Positions 56,050 through 64,000 of a stretch of 64,000 bases of DNA are shown in pieces. How positions within the stretch are numbered: position 1 is the stretch's first letter; each line of letters begins with the position of its first letter. The position numbers and the translations under genes were made by a program. Location: assembly GCA_046483065.1 (NCBI GenBank), contig JAWODW010000072.1:12500-76499 (forward strand), in the 5' to 3' direction. This DNA is from JAWVYT01 sp046483065. GTDB taxonomy: Bacteria; Gemmatimonadota; Gemmatimonadetes; Longimicrobiales; RSA9. A model generated the notes under the pieces. The model was given only the letters and a program-made list of their open reading frames with translations. It did not search any database and was not told the origin of the DNA.

Positions 56050-59000
56050 ATGCGCTCGATGATTGGAGGCTTCGTCATCTCGACACAGACACTGATTACC
56101 CCTCGAACTCTCCTCCTCGCAGTCCTGGCCGCGCTGTGCGCCGGGGCCCTCCGACCCGAGGCTGCGGCCGCCCAGTACTTCGGTCGTAACCAGGTCCGGT
56201 ACCACGACCTCGATTTCCAGGTCCTGGAGACAGAGCACTTCGACGTCTACCACTACGAGCGGGAGGCGGGCTCCGCCGAGCTCGCGGCGAGCATGGCGGA
56301 GCGGTGGTACACGCGGTTGTCGGGGCTGATGGAGCACCAGCTCACGGGGCGGCAGCCGTTCATCCTGTACGCGAGCCACCCCCACTTCCGGCAGACCACC
56401 GCCGTCTCCGGCCGGATCGGTCAGGGAACGGGCGGGGTCACGGAGCCGCTGAACCGACGGGTGGTCCTGCCCATGGCAGGGCCCCTATCGGACACCGACC
56501 ACGTGATCGGCCACGAGCTGGTCCACGCCTTCCAGTACGATCTCGGAGGTGTGACTCCCGGGGCACCCCGGTTCGGTGCACCGACCATATCCCGCCTGCC
56601 GCTCTGGCTCGTCGAGGGGATGGCCGAGTACCTGTCCCGGGGGCCAGAGAGCGCCATGACGGCCATGTGGATGCGCGATGCTCTACTGACCGAGGACCCG
56701 CTCCCGTCGATCCGGGACCTGCGCAACGCCCGGACGTACTTCCCCTACCGGTACGGCCACGCCTTCCTCTCGTATATCGGCGGGCACTGGGGCGAGTCCG
56801 CGGTGATGCAGCTGTTCCGGCAGACCCTCGACGGGAGCCGGCCGGCCGCCGCCCTATCCCAGACGCTGGGCGTGCCCGGCGACTCGGTGGCATCGGCCTG
56901 GCACCGGTCGCTCCGGGAGACGTACGGGCCTGTTCAGGACGTTACGGGCGCGCCCGACGACGTAGCCGAGCCCATCTTCGATCCCGATGACGTGGAGCTG
57001 GATGTGGGGCCGGCGCTGAGCCCCGACGGCCGCCGACTCCTCTTCCTCTCCCAGCGCGACCCGCTCTCCATCGACCTGTACCTGGCGGATGCGACGACGG
57101 GCGAGATCATCCGTCGCGTGACCCGCTCCGCTCTCGACCCTCACTATCACAGCCTCCAGTTCATCAACTCCGCCGGTGCGTGGGCCCCCGACGGTCGGCG
57201 GTTCGCCTTCGCGGCGGTCCAGTCCGGTCAGCCCATCATCAGCATCATGGACGCAGATACGGGCGATCGGCTCCGTACGCTCCGGTTCCCGGATCTGGGC
57301 GCGGCGTTCAACCCCACCTGGTCGCCGGATGGGGGCCGGATCGCGTTCGTGGCCAACGACGGCGGCGTGCTGGACCTGTGGGTAGCGGAGGTGGCTACGG
57401 GCGAGCTGCGACGGGTGACCGACGACGCGTACGCGGAACTGCACCCGGACTGGTCGCCCGACGGTCGTCGCATTGCGGTGGCCACCGACCGGTTCACCAC
57501 CGACCTGGATGCCCTGGGCATGGGCCGGTTCCGACTGGCCACCATCGACGTGGAGACGGGGCGGGCCACGGCCGTGGCGTCGTTCCATGACGCCCGCAAC
57601 ATCAACCCCCGGTGGGGCCCCGGTGGGGAGAGCCTCTTCTTCATCGCGGACCCCGGCGGCATCCCGAACGTGTACCGCCTCGACGTGGGGTCCGGGACGC
57701 CGGTCCCGCTGACGAACCTGTATGTGGGGGCCAGCGGGATCACGGAGGTGAGCCCGGTGCTGGCGGTGGCCCGGGAGTCCGGGCGTCTGGTGTTTACGGC
57801 GTACCGGAACGGGAAGCACGCGCTGTACCGGATGGACGACGCGCCCGCGGCCCGGGCCGCCCGGTCCGGGTCCGCGCCGATCGAGGGCCGGACGCTGCTG
57901 CCGCCGCCCAGCCGCAGCGACGACCGACTCATCGGGGTGCTCCGTCGCCCTGATCTGGGGCTGCCGGACCCGGCCGGCTTCCACCGCCGCGACTACCGCG
58001 CCAGCCTGTCGCTCGACTACATCGCCCAGCCGAGCCTGGGCTTCGGGATCAGCTCGTACGGCTCCTTCATTGGCGGTGGCGCCGCGTTCCTCTTCAGCGA
58101 TATGCTCGGCCGGCACTCCCTCACGGCGCAGCTCCAGCTCGCCATTCGGGATGGGAACGTGCTCAACGGGATCGGGTTGATGGGGCGGTACCTGAACCGG
58201 TCGAGTCGTACGTCGTGGGGCGTGATTGCCGGCCAGATACCCCGGATCAGCCGGAGCATACGCCGTGATACCGGCGATGTGGATAACGACGGCACCACCG
58301 AGTTCATCCAGGAAACGTTCCGGTTCTGGCAGGTCAATCGTCAGCTCAAGGGGCTCGCGATCTACCCGTTCAGCCCCACACTCCGGCTGGAGGCCTCCGG
58401 CGGGTTAGAGCGGACCGATTACGTCCTGGAGACCGACCGGCAGGTCTTTTCGCCGACCGCCACCGGGTTCACCCGGGACTCGGATCGGACCATCGAGGCC
58501 CCGGCGTGCGCCAGCAGCGACACGCTGTCGCTCCCCGAGAGCCTGTGCGAGCCCGGCCCCCTGAACCAGGCGGTGGCCACCGTGGCGCTCGTCCAGGACA
58601 ACGCCATCGTAGGGCCCACCGGCCCTGTGGCCGGTCAGCGGTTCCGGGTCGAAGCGTCGCCGTCGTACGGAACGCTCCAGTACACCTCGACGCTGGCCGA
58701 CTTCCGCCGCTACATCCGGGTGGCAGAGCCGTTGACCCTGGCCGGCCGCGGCCTCCACTTCGGCCGGTACGGCAGCGACGCCCGGGACGACCGGCTGACC
58801 CGACTCTTCCTGGGCCACCCGACCCTGATCCGGGGGTATGGGCGGGACAGCTTCGACGCTTCGGTGTGTCCACCGGATACACGCCTCGCCCGGTGCTCGG
58901 AGGTGCAGGTGCTGGACCAGCTCTTCGGCTCCCGGCTCGCCGTCGCCAACGCCGAGGCCCGTCTCGCTGTTTTCGGGCCGTTGGGCGTGCTCGGCACCGG

Positions 59001-59226
59001 GTTCCTGCCAATGGACCTCATCGGGTTCTACGACGCCGGCGTAGCGTGGACTTCCGATTCGAGGGCCTCGTTCCTCGGTGGCCCCCGGGAGCTCCTCACG
59101 AGCGCCGGCGCGGGGCTGCGGTTCAACCTCATGGGCTTCTTCCTGGCCGAGGTCCACTGGGTGCGGCCGTTCGACCGGCCGGCGAAGGGTGGGTACATCG
59201 CGTTCAACATCAATAGTGGTTTCTAG
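56050..59226 (+). CDS. Peptidase MA-like / TolB propeller / outer-membrane barrel fusion
   Basis: The 1058-residue exported protein has a signal peptide, then a gluzincin domain (FDVYHYEREAGSAELAA; HVIGHELVHAFQYD; LVEGMAEYLSRG; ~60-300). Six or so PD40/TolB blades follow (~320-630: SPDGRRLLFLSQRDP; WSPDGGRIAFVANDGG). The last ~380 residues are a beta-barrel like BamA/Omp85 or patatin-associated proteins, ending GGYIAFNINSGF. It is probably an outer-membrane protease-like receptor; this architecture is recurrent in Gemmatimonadota and Bacteroidota. ATG 56050 directly precedes a good leader; upstream in-frame ATGs give a Pro/Arg-rich extension. Confidence 0.82.
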   Translation: MRSMIGGFVISTQTLITPRTLLLAVLAALCAGALRPEAAAAQYFGRNQVRYHDLDFQVLETEHFDVYHYEREAGSAELAASMAERWYTRLSGLMEHQLTGRQPFILYASHPHFRQTTAVSGRIGQGTGGVTEPLNRRVVLPMAGPLSDTDHVIGHELVHAFQYDLGGVTPGAPRFGAPTISRLPLWLVEGMAEYLSRGPESAMTAMWMRDALLTEDPLPSIRDLRNARTYFPYRYGHAFLSYIGGHWGESAVMQLFRQTLDGSRPAAALSQTLGVPGDSVASAWHRSLRETYGPVQDVTGAPDDVAEPIFDPDDVELDVGPALSPDGRRLLFLSQRDPLSIDLYLADATTGEIIRRVTRSALDPHYHSLQFINSAGAWAPDGRRFAFAAVQSGQPIISIMDADTGDRLRTLRFPDLGAAFNPTWSPDGGRIAFVANDGGVLDLWVAEVATGELRRVTDDAYAELHPDWSPDGRRIAVATDRFTTDLDALGMGRFRLATIDVETGRATAVASFHDARNINPRWGPGGESLFFIADPGGIPNVYRLDVGSGTPVPLTNLYVGASGITEVSPVLAVARESGRLVFTAYRNGKHALYRMDDAPAARAARSGSAPIEGRTLLPPPSRSDDRLIGVLRRPDLGLPDPAGFHRRDYRASLSLDYIAQPSLGFGISSYGSFIGGGAAFLFSDMLGRHSLTAQLQLAIRDGNVLNGIGLMGRYLNRSSRTSWGVIAGQIPRISRSIRRDTGDVDNDGTTEFIQETFRFWQVNRQLKGLAIYPFSPTLRLEASGGLERTDYVLETDRQVFSPTATGFTRDSDRTIEAPACASSDTLSLPESLCEPGPLNQAVATVALVQDNAIVGPTGPVAGQRFRVEASPSYGTLQYTSTLADFRRYIRVAEPLTLAGRGLHFGRYGSDARDDRLTRLFLGHPTLIRGYGRDSFDASVCPPDTRLARCSEVQVLDQLFGSRLAVANAEARLAVFGPLGVLGTGFLPMDLIGFYDAGVAWTSDSRASFLGGPRELLTSAGAGLRFNLMGFFLAEVHWVRPFDRPAKGGYIAFNINSGF

Positions 59227-59422
59227 CGGGTAGGCACGAGCGCCGCTCCGGCTTCGGCACGGCGATGGGGAGCAGTCCGGGTGAGGCTGTCGTCGCGGCG
59301 GGGTCCTCGGGCTCACTCGCTCATTCCCGATGGGGAGATTGGGGGACGGTGGATTCACGTTCGTCTCGGGGAACCGGCTCCCCGGTTGACTCCGGAACTC
59401 CGATTCGCCCTGGACCTGTCTG

Positions 59423-60392
59423 CTACCTCGCCGGCTCGATCTCGACCTCGATGTCGCGCCAGCCGCCGCGGCGGAAGACGAACACGCTGAGGGTGGAGCG
59501 GGTGACGTGGCCCAGGAGGATGGCGAGCCAGATCTCCCACGAGTCCAGGGTGCTGACCTGCTGGATCACGAAGCACATGCCCAGCGGGACCACGATCTGG
59601 GAGACGATGGAAATGTAGAGGGGGCTCTTGGTGGCGCCGGTGCCCTGGAGCCCGCCGGTGTAGGTCAGCGCAACGCTCACGAAGATCCCGCTGAAGGCGA
59701 GGAACGTGAGGAGCTCGGTGCCCAGGGCGAGGACGGAGGCTTCCTCGAGCCCGAAGAGCCCCAGTAGCGTCTGGGGGATGAAGAGGAAGAGGGCGCCGAT
59801 GGCGATGGCCACGCCCACCCCATTCGCGACGCCACCTGCACCGCATCCTGCGACCGCTCGGGGTTGCCGGCGCCCGGGTTCTGGCCGGCCACCGTAGCGG
59901 CGGCGCCCATGAGCCCCACGGAGGTCCACGTGATGAACGAGAAGAGCTGCTTGATGATCGACAGGTCCGATCGACAGGTCCGGGGCCCAGGGCCCGCCGC
60001 GGGGGAAGCTCACCACCCAGCCGCCGTGGATCAGGCGCCAGAGGGCGTAGAGCGAGACGGCGCCGGCCGAGATCACGGTCCCCATGGCGGCACCGGCGGT
60101 CTCGAAGGCGGGGACCGGCCCGAGCCCGGTGATGAGGATTACGTTCAGGATCACGTTCAGGACCGTCACCACGATCCCGATCCGGAGCGGCGTCTTCGCG
60201 TCGCCGGCGGAGCGGAGCGCGGCGTTGATCAGGTCCAGGAGCGCCGGCGCCAGGACTACCCCACGTAGTGCCCGACCATGGTGTGGTCCACGAGCCCCTG
60301 GATCCCGCCGATGACGTTCTGCAGCATGGTGGGCCAGGCGATGGTCCAGACCGCAGGCAGCAGCGGCCCCTCCACGATGGACCGGTCGTAGC
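59423..60392 (-). pseudogene. MATE efflux transporter remnant
   Basis: Pieces of a MATE transporter are spread over several frames. Near the 5' end are RYDRSIVEGPLLPAVW and IAWPTMLQNVIGGIQGLVDH; then, after a large gap in the expected protein, LRSAGDAKTPLRIGIVVTVL; then FITWTSVGLMGAAATVAGQN in a second frame, and finally TYTGGLQGTGATKSPLYISI to the stop at 59423. Two internal portions are absent and there are at least two frameshifts. One lies at a 13-bp tandem duplication, GATCGACAGGTCC twice at 59955-59980. The 5' end stops at the junction with the next gene. Confidence 0.85.
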
Positions 60393-60436
60393 GCGACGTC
60401 CCGGCCACCGGCGAGCAGCAAGATGCCGGTCGGCGG

Positions 60437-61432
60437 GTGCGGCAGCTCCTGGAAGAGATCGAGTTGGCCGATGAAGTGGGGCTCGACGTCTTCGGCGTGG
60501 GTGAGCACCACCGGCCGGATTACGCAGTCTCGTCGCCGGCGATTCCGCTGGCGGCCGCGGCCTCGAAGACGGAGCGGATCCGGTTGACCAGCGCGGTCTC
60601 CGTCATCAGCTCCGACGACCCCGTCCGGGTCTTCCAGGACTTCAGCCTCATCGACCTGATCTCCGACGGTCGGGCCGAGATCATGGCGGGACGGGGCTCG
60701 TTCATCGAGTCGTTCCCCCTCTTCGGCTACGACCTGGACCACTACAACGAGCTGTTCGAGGAGAAGCTGGAGCTGCTGCTGGAGCTCCGGGAGCGGACCC
60801 GCGTCACGTGGGAGGGGAAGCACCGGGCGTCGATCCAGGACCGGCCCGTCTACCCGCGGCCCGTCCAGGACTCGCTGCCCGTCTGGGTGGCGGTGGGCGG
60901 GAGCCATGCCTCCGTCGTGCGCGCGGTCCGGCTCGGGCTGCCCATGGCCCTGGCCATCATCGGCGGCGCGCCCGAGCGGTTCAAGCCGGCGGTGGAGCTC
61001 TACCGTGAGAAGCTGGAGGAGTTCGGCCACGACCCGGACACGCCCGTGAGCATCAACTCCCACGGGTTCATCGCCGAGCAGGGCGACGAGGCCGCCGACC
61101 TGGCCTTCCCGCCGTTCAAGGAGACCATGGACCGGATCGGACGGGAACGGGGCTGGCCACCCACCACCCGCCAGCGGTTCGACGCCGAGCGGGCGCTCCG
61201 GGGCGCCCTCTTCATCGGCAGTCCCCGGGAGGTGATCGACAAGATCATGTACCAGTACGAGATCTTCCGGCACGACCGGTTCCTGATCCAGCTCACCGTC
61301 GGCCCCATGCCCCACGACCGGGTGCTCCGGGCCATCGAGCTCCTGGGTACGGAAGTTGCCCCGGTGATCCGGCGCGAGACGGGGGCGGCGGAACCGACGG
61401 AGGCGTCGGAGACGTCGTCGCCTGAACAATGA
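60437..61432 (+). CDS. Luciferase-like (LLM class) flavin oxidoreductase, 5'-truncated
   Basis: The 331-residue frame matches bacterial LLM oxidoreductases: EEIELADEVGLDVFGVGEHH, RIRLTSAVSVISSDDPVRVF, EIMAGRGSFIESFPLFG and VWVAVGGSHASVVRA. Relatives have ~25-30 more residues with a first beta strand. In-frame homologous codons continue upstream to 60392 (DVPATGEQQDAGRRVRQLL) and end at a TAG where MATE homology begins on the other strand. So the true start has been deleted; GTG 60437 might still be used, but loss of strand 1 makes activity doubtful. Confidence 0.8.
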   Translation: MRQLLEEIELADEVGLDVFGVGEHHRPDYAVSSPAIPLAAAASKTERIRLTSAVSVISSDDPVRVFQDFSLIDLISDGRAEIMAGRGSFIESFPLFGYDLDHYNELFEEKLELLLELRERTRVTWEGKHRASIQDRPVYPRPVQDSLPVWVAVGGSHASVVRAVRLGLPMALAIIGGAPERFKPAVELYREKLEEFGHDPDTPVSINSHGFIAEQGDEAADLAFPPFKETMDRIGRERGWPPTTRQRFDAERALRGALFIGSPREVIDKIMYQYEIFRHDRFLIQLTVGPMPHDRVLRAIELLGTEVAPVIRRETGAAEPTEASETSSPEQ

Positions 61433-61463
61433 GCGCAGACTACCGAGAAGATTAGGAGGGGAC

Positions 61464-62357
61464 GTGGCGGAACGGGTGCTGATCGCGGGGTGCGGCTACG
61501 TGGGGAGCCGGCTGGCCGAGCTGCTTTTGGACGACGGCGTGCGCGTGTGGGGGCTCAAGCGCGACCCGTCCACGCTGCCTGCCGGCGTCGGGCCGGTGGC
61601 CGGGGACGTGACCCGGGCCTCCACGCTCGACGGGCTCCCCTCCGGCGACGAGGCGCCGGACGCCGTGGTCTATGCGGTCTCACCACCGGGGCGGACCGCC
61701 GAGGCCTACCGTACCGCCTACGTGGACGGCCTGCGCAACGTGCTGGATGCTGTGGACGCGGGGACCGCGAGCGACGACGAGGGCCCGCCACGGCCCCGGC
61801 TCATTCTGGTCTCGTCCACCGGTGTCTACGGCCAGAGCGACGGACAGTGGGTGGACGAGGAGACGCCGGAGGAGCCCGCCGACGCAATGGCGGAAGCGAT
61901 CCTCGAGGGTGAGGCCGTGGCGGTGGAGCGGGGCGCGCCGGGAACGGTGATCCGGCTGGGCGGGATCTACGGCCCGGGCCGCACCTGGACAGTGGGCCGC
62001 GTCCTCTCTGGCGATGCGCCGTGCATGGGCCCCGAGCTGTACGGCAACCGGGTCCACCGCGACGACGCCGCCGGCGCGATCCGGCACCTGCTGACGCTCA
62101 CCGACCCCGACCCGGTCTACAACGGCGTGGACGGCGAGGGCGCGCCGCTGCGTGAAGTCTACGCGTGGGTGGCCGAGCGGGCCGCCGTGCCGGACCCGTG
62201 CGAGGGCGTCGACCCGGAAGACGCCCGGAGTGAGGGGCGCCGGGGCACGAACAAGCGGGTCTCCAACGACCGGCTGGTGAGTTCGGGTTACGACTTCATC
62301 TACCCGAGCTTCCGCGACGGGTACGCCACGCTGATCCCCGAGGCGAGCGGCGGCTGA
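61464..62357 (+). CDS. NAD(P)-binding epimerase/dehydratase-like SDR (YeeZ-like)
   Basis: The 297-residue protein has the nucleotide-binding GCGYVGSRLAELLL motif at the N terminus, VVYAVSPPG, LVSSTGVYGQSDGQWVDEET and a Tyr-less active region typical of the YeeZ subgroup of extended SDRs. Its start is GTG with AGGAGGG upstream. No pathway context is available. Confidence 0.85.
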   Translation: MAERVLIAGCGYVGSRLAELLLDDGVRVWGLKRDPSTLPAGVGPVAGDVTRASTLDGLPSGDEAPDAVVYAVSPPGRTAEAYRTAYVDGLRNVLDAVDAGTASDDEGPPRPRLILVSSTGVYGQSDGQWVDEETPEEPADAMAEAILEGEAVAVERGAPGTVIRLGGIYGPGRTWTVGRVLSGDAPCMGPELYGNRVHRDDAAGAIRHLLTLTDPDPVYNGVDGEGAPLREVYAWVAERAAVPDPCEGVDPEDARSEGRRGTNKRVSNDRLVSSGYDFIYPSFRDGYATLIPEASGG

Positions 62358-62463
62358 TCGGCCGGCCGCCGGCCCACGTACACAACGATCCCGGCCGTTC
62401 CCGGGTCTAACCCTCCCGAAGCCCCACCCGTTCAACGTGGATGACAGCGGAGTGGGAGGAACG

Positions 62464-63735
62464 GTGAAGGGTCTACGACGAGCGGCGATCGGGTTCGGTG
62501 GCGCGATCCTGCTGGCCGGCTGTGGCAGTGGGCCGGGTGCGAGCGGAGCGTGGCAGGCGGTGACCGACACGGTGGCGGACACCGTGGTGGTCCGGACCGT
62601 GGCCGGGAGCGTCTGGGGCGACACGACGCGGCTGGTGGAGGAGCTGCGAATCGGGTCGCTGGAGGGCGCCGACGCGTACGTACTGGGCAACCCGGTATCC
62701 ATCGCGGTGGGGAACGGCATGGTCTACGTGCTGGACGCCCAGGTGCCGGTGGTCCGGGCGTACGACGCCGGGACGGGCGAGCACGTCATGGACATCGGCC
62801 GGGACGGTGGCGGACCCGGAGAGTACCGCCACCCCGACGGGCTGGCGGTGCTGCCGGATGGCCGCGTGCTGGTGCGTTCACCCAGGGGCCTGGCCATCAA
62901 CGTCTACGCGCCGGACGGCGAGTTCCTGGAGGCGTGGCCGCACCCGGCGCCCGGCTTCCATACGTACGACCGGTTCCACGTGGACACGGCGGGCGCGAGC
63001 TACGCCACGGGCATCCTCAGTGGCGGGGTGCCGTGGGAGTGGGAGCGTGGGTTCATCGGTGTCTCAGCCTCCGGTCAGGTTACGGACACGATTGCCATCA
63101 ACGGGTGGCTGGCATACGAGCGGGCCGACCTGACGGCGTTCCGGGAGGGCAGCTCCAGCCGCCGACAGGTGCCGTTCACCGGCGAATACGTGTGGAGCTT
63201 CAGCCCGCACGGCTACCTCATCGCCGGGGTCACCAGCCGCTACGCGGTCTACCTCTTCCGTCCTGATGGCGTGCTCCGGATCGAGCGGGAGGTGGCGTCG
63301 GTGCCGGTGCAGCCCGAGGAGGCGGAGGAGCGCCGCGCCCGGCTCACGGCCGACCTCCGGCGGCAGTACGGCAGCTGGCGGTGGAACGGCCCGCCGATCC
63401 CCGAGACCAAGCCGCCGTTCCGGAGGCTTTTCGCCGACCACGATGGCCGGATCTGGGTGGTCATGTCGCAGCCGGGCCGCCCGGTCCTGTCCGCGGCGGA
63501 GGCCGCGGCCCAGGAGGCGCGCTCCGGCCGGCCGGTGCTGCGCTACCGGGAGCCGCCGGCCTTTGACGTGTTCGACCGCGACGGCCGGTTCCTGGGCCCG
63601 GTGGTGGTCCCGGCGGGGCTGGTCACCGAGGGTCCGAACCCCGTGGCCCGGGGCGACACCGTCTGGGGCGTGGAGCGGGACCCGCTGGGTGTGCCCACCA
63701 TCGTGCGGTACCGCCTGGCCCACGGCGTCGATTGA
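62464..63735 (+). CDS. Six-bladed beta-propeller lipoprotein
   Basis: The 423-residue protein has a lipoprotein signal (AAIGFGGAILLAGCGSG). NHL-like blades follow (GNPVSIAVGNGMVYVLDAQV; HPDGLAVLPDGRVLVRSPRG; VYAPDGEFLEAWPH) and a C-terminal blade with FDVFDRDGRFLGPVVVPAGL. GTG 62464 with GGAGGAAC upstream is preferred to ATG 62437. Such propellers are common in Gemmatimonadota and Bacteroidota; their ligands are mostly unknown. Confidence 0.82.
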   Translation: MKGLRRAAIGFGGAILLAGCGSGPGASGAWQAVTDTVADTVVVRTVAGSVWGDTTRLVEELRIGSLEGADAYVLGNPVSIAVGNGMVYVLDAQVPVVRAYDAGTGEHVMDIGRDGGGPGEYRHPDGLAVLPDGRVLVRSPRGLAINVYAPDGEFLEAWPHPAPGFHTYDRFHVDTAGASYATGILSGGVPWEWERGFIGVSASGQVTDTIAINGWLAYERADLTAFREGSSSRRQVPFTGEYVWSFSPHGYLIAGVTSRYAVYLFRPDGVLRIEREVASVPVQPEEAEERRARLTADLRRQYGSWRWNGPPIPETKPPFRRLFADHDGRIWVVMSQPGRPVLSAAEAAAQEARSGRPVLRYREPPAFDVFDRDGRFLGPVVVPAGLVTEGPNPVARGDTVWGVERDPLGVPTIVRYRLAHGVD

Positions 63736-63819
63736 GGATCATGGAGGAGGCCCGCGTGTTACGCGTGCGGTGGATCACTCGTTTCAAAGGATGACACGCA
63801 CCGGAACCAGAGGATCATC

Positions 63820-64000
63820 GTGACCCGATTTCTCGCGTGGCTCTTCCTCCCCGCCGGGGTGACTGTAATATATTCCACTTTAATGGATGACTGGACCGGT
63901 ACAGGTAATAATATCAATTTAAGCACCTCTACCAATTATAATATAAGATATGATTATAGTAGTATTTCATCTGGTTCTTTTGTGTCAGATGATCTTAATG
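63820..64000 (+). CDS. Partial open frame crossing a composition break
   Basis: From GTG 63820 a frame remains open to the window end. The first 13 codons are GC-rich and look like a leader (TRFLAWLFLPAGVT). From about 63862 the codons become AT-rich and encode Ser/Thr/Asn/Tyr-rich low-complexity sequence (LSTSTNYNIRYDYSSISSG). Either a foreign surface-protein gene or a chimeric join; no family is recognisable. Confidence 0.35.
   Translation, partial: MTRFLAWLFLPAGVTVIYSTLMDDWTGTGNNINLSTSTNYNIRYDYSSISSGSFVSDDLN

Noticed and set aside
59423..61429. Single 668-codon minus-strand gene
   Set aside because: Only its C-terminal part is MATE-like; the rest is antisense to the LLM oxidoreductase, and the MATE part itself is broken.
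1..64000. rRNA and tRNA genes
   Set aside because: No cloverleaf with GGTTCGAnTCC arm plus CCA-proximal stem or rRNA core sequence was recognised by eye; a covariance search would be needed to exclude tRNAs fully.

Overview
The window is a GC-rich (roughly 65-70 % by eye) bacterial chromosome segment. Several traits point to Gemmatimonadota or a close relative: CadC/TolB-like TPR proteins with a two-helix membrane head, a MerR-TPR protein, long secreted metallopeptidase/propeller/barrel proteins, six-bladed propeller lipoproteins, and dispersed repeats built on CGCGGAGGCGCGGAG. That placement is inference; there is no rRNA or tRNA to anchor it.

Region 1 (1-17.2 kb) is a ferredoxin-centred energy island. 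After a solitary infA come korA-korB (2-oxoacid:ferredoxin oxidoreductase), an unrecognised gene, rnfB, a 1700-residue pyruvate:ferredoxin oxidoreductase, rnfCDGEA, a 47-residue cysteine-rich membrane protein that resembles an NqrM-type maturation factor, apbE (flavin transferase for RnfG/RnfD) and two paralogous zinc-ribbon genes. Most junctions overlap by 4 nt. The simplest reading is that 2-oxoacid oxidation reduces ferredoxin and Rnf couples its re-oxidation to NAD+ reduction and ion pumping. Repeat sequence interrupts the island at the PFOR-rnfC gap and at the rnfG start.

Region 2 (17.4-34.9 kb) is mixed: membrane and secreted lipoproteins, a decayed hydrolase, DoxX, a GxxExxY nuclease-fold gene beside a terminal-inverted-repeat element, MerR-TPR, a multihaem cytochrome plus double-rhodanese lipoprotein pair behind a perfect CRP-type palindrome, DtxR/MntR and UspA divergent to each other, a TPR protein, a GMC oxidoreductase, a 500-bp array of hairpins and a sigma-54 activator.

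Region 3 (35.3-42.1 kb) is a sulfur/Mo respiratory operon: arsR (two-Cys, possible persulfide sensor), psrA-psrB-psrC-like molybdoenzyme, two YeeE/YedE sulfur transporters (one with a degenerate rhodanese tail), then mobB convergent to it. A sigma-54-type promoter and putative activator sites precede it.

Region 4 (42.2-45.2 kb, minus strand) is the most novel-looking locus: a cassette of two tiny secreted peptides with paired C-x6-C motifs bracketing a propeller lipoprotein and an ABC ATPase/permease pair, with an RNA hairpin directly in front of the Shine-Dalgarno of the leading peptide.

Region 5 (45.3-64 kb) holds a CMD-fold protein, a GGDEF protein with a dead receiver, a GspE/PilB ATPase fused to receiver- and GAF-like domains, an AI-2E family transporter, an NAD-salvage cluster (pncB, PRTase, pncA), RmuC, two secreted metallopeptidase-like proteins, a MATE pseudogene whose head abuts a head-truncated luciferase-like oxidoreductase, an SDR and another propeller lipoprotein. 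The last ~140 bases fall abruptly to AT-rich sequence inside an open frame; this is either a chimeric join or foreign DNA.
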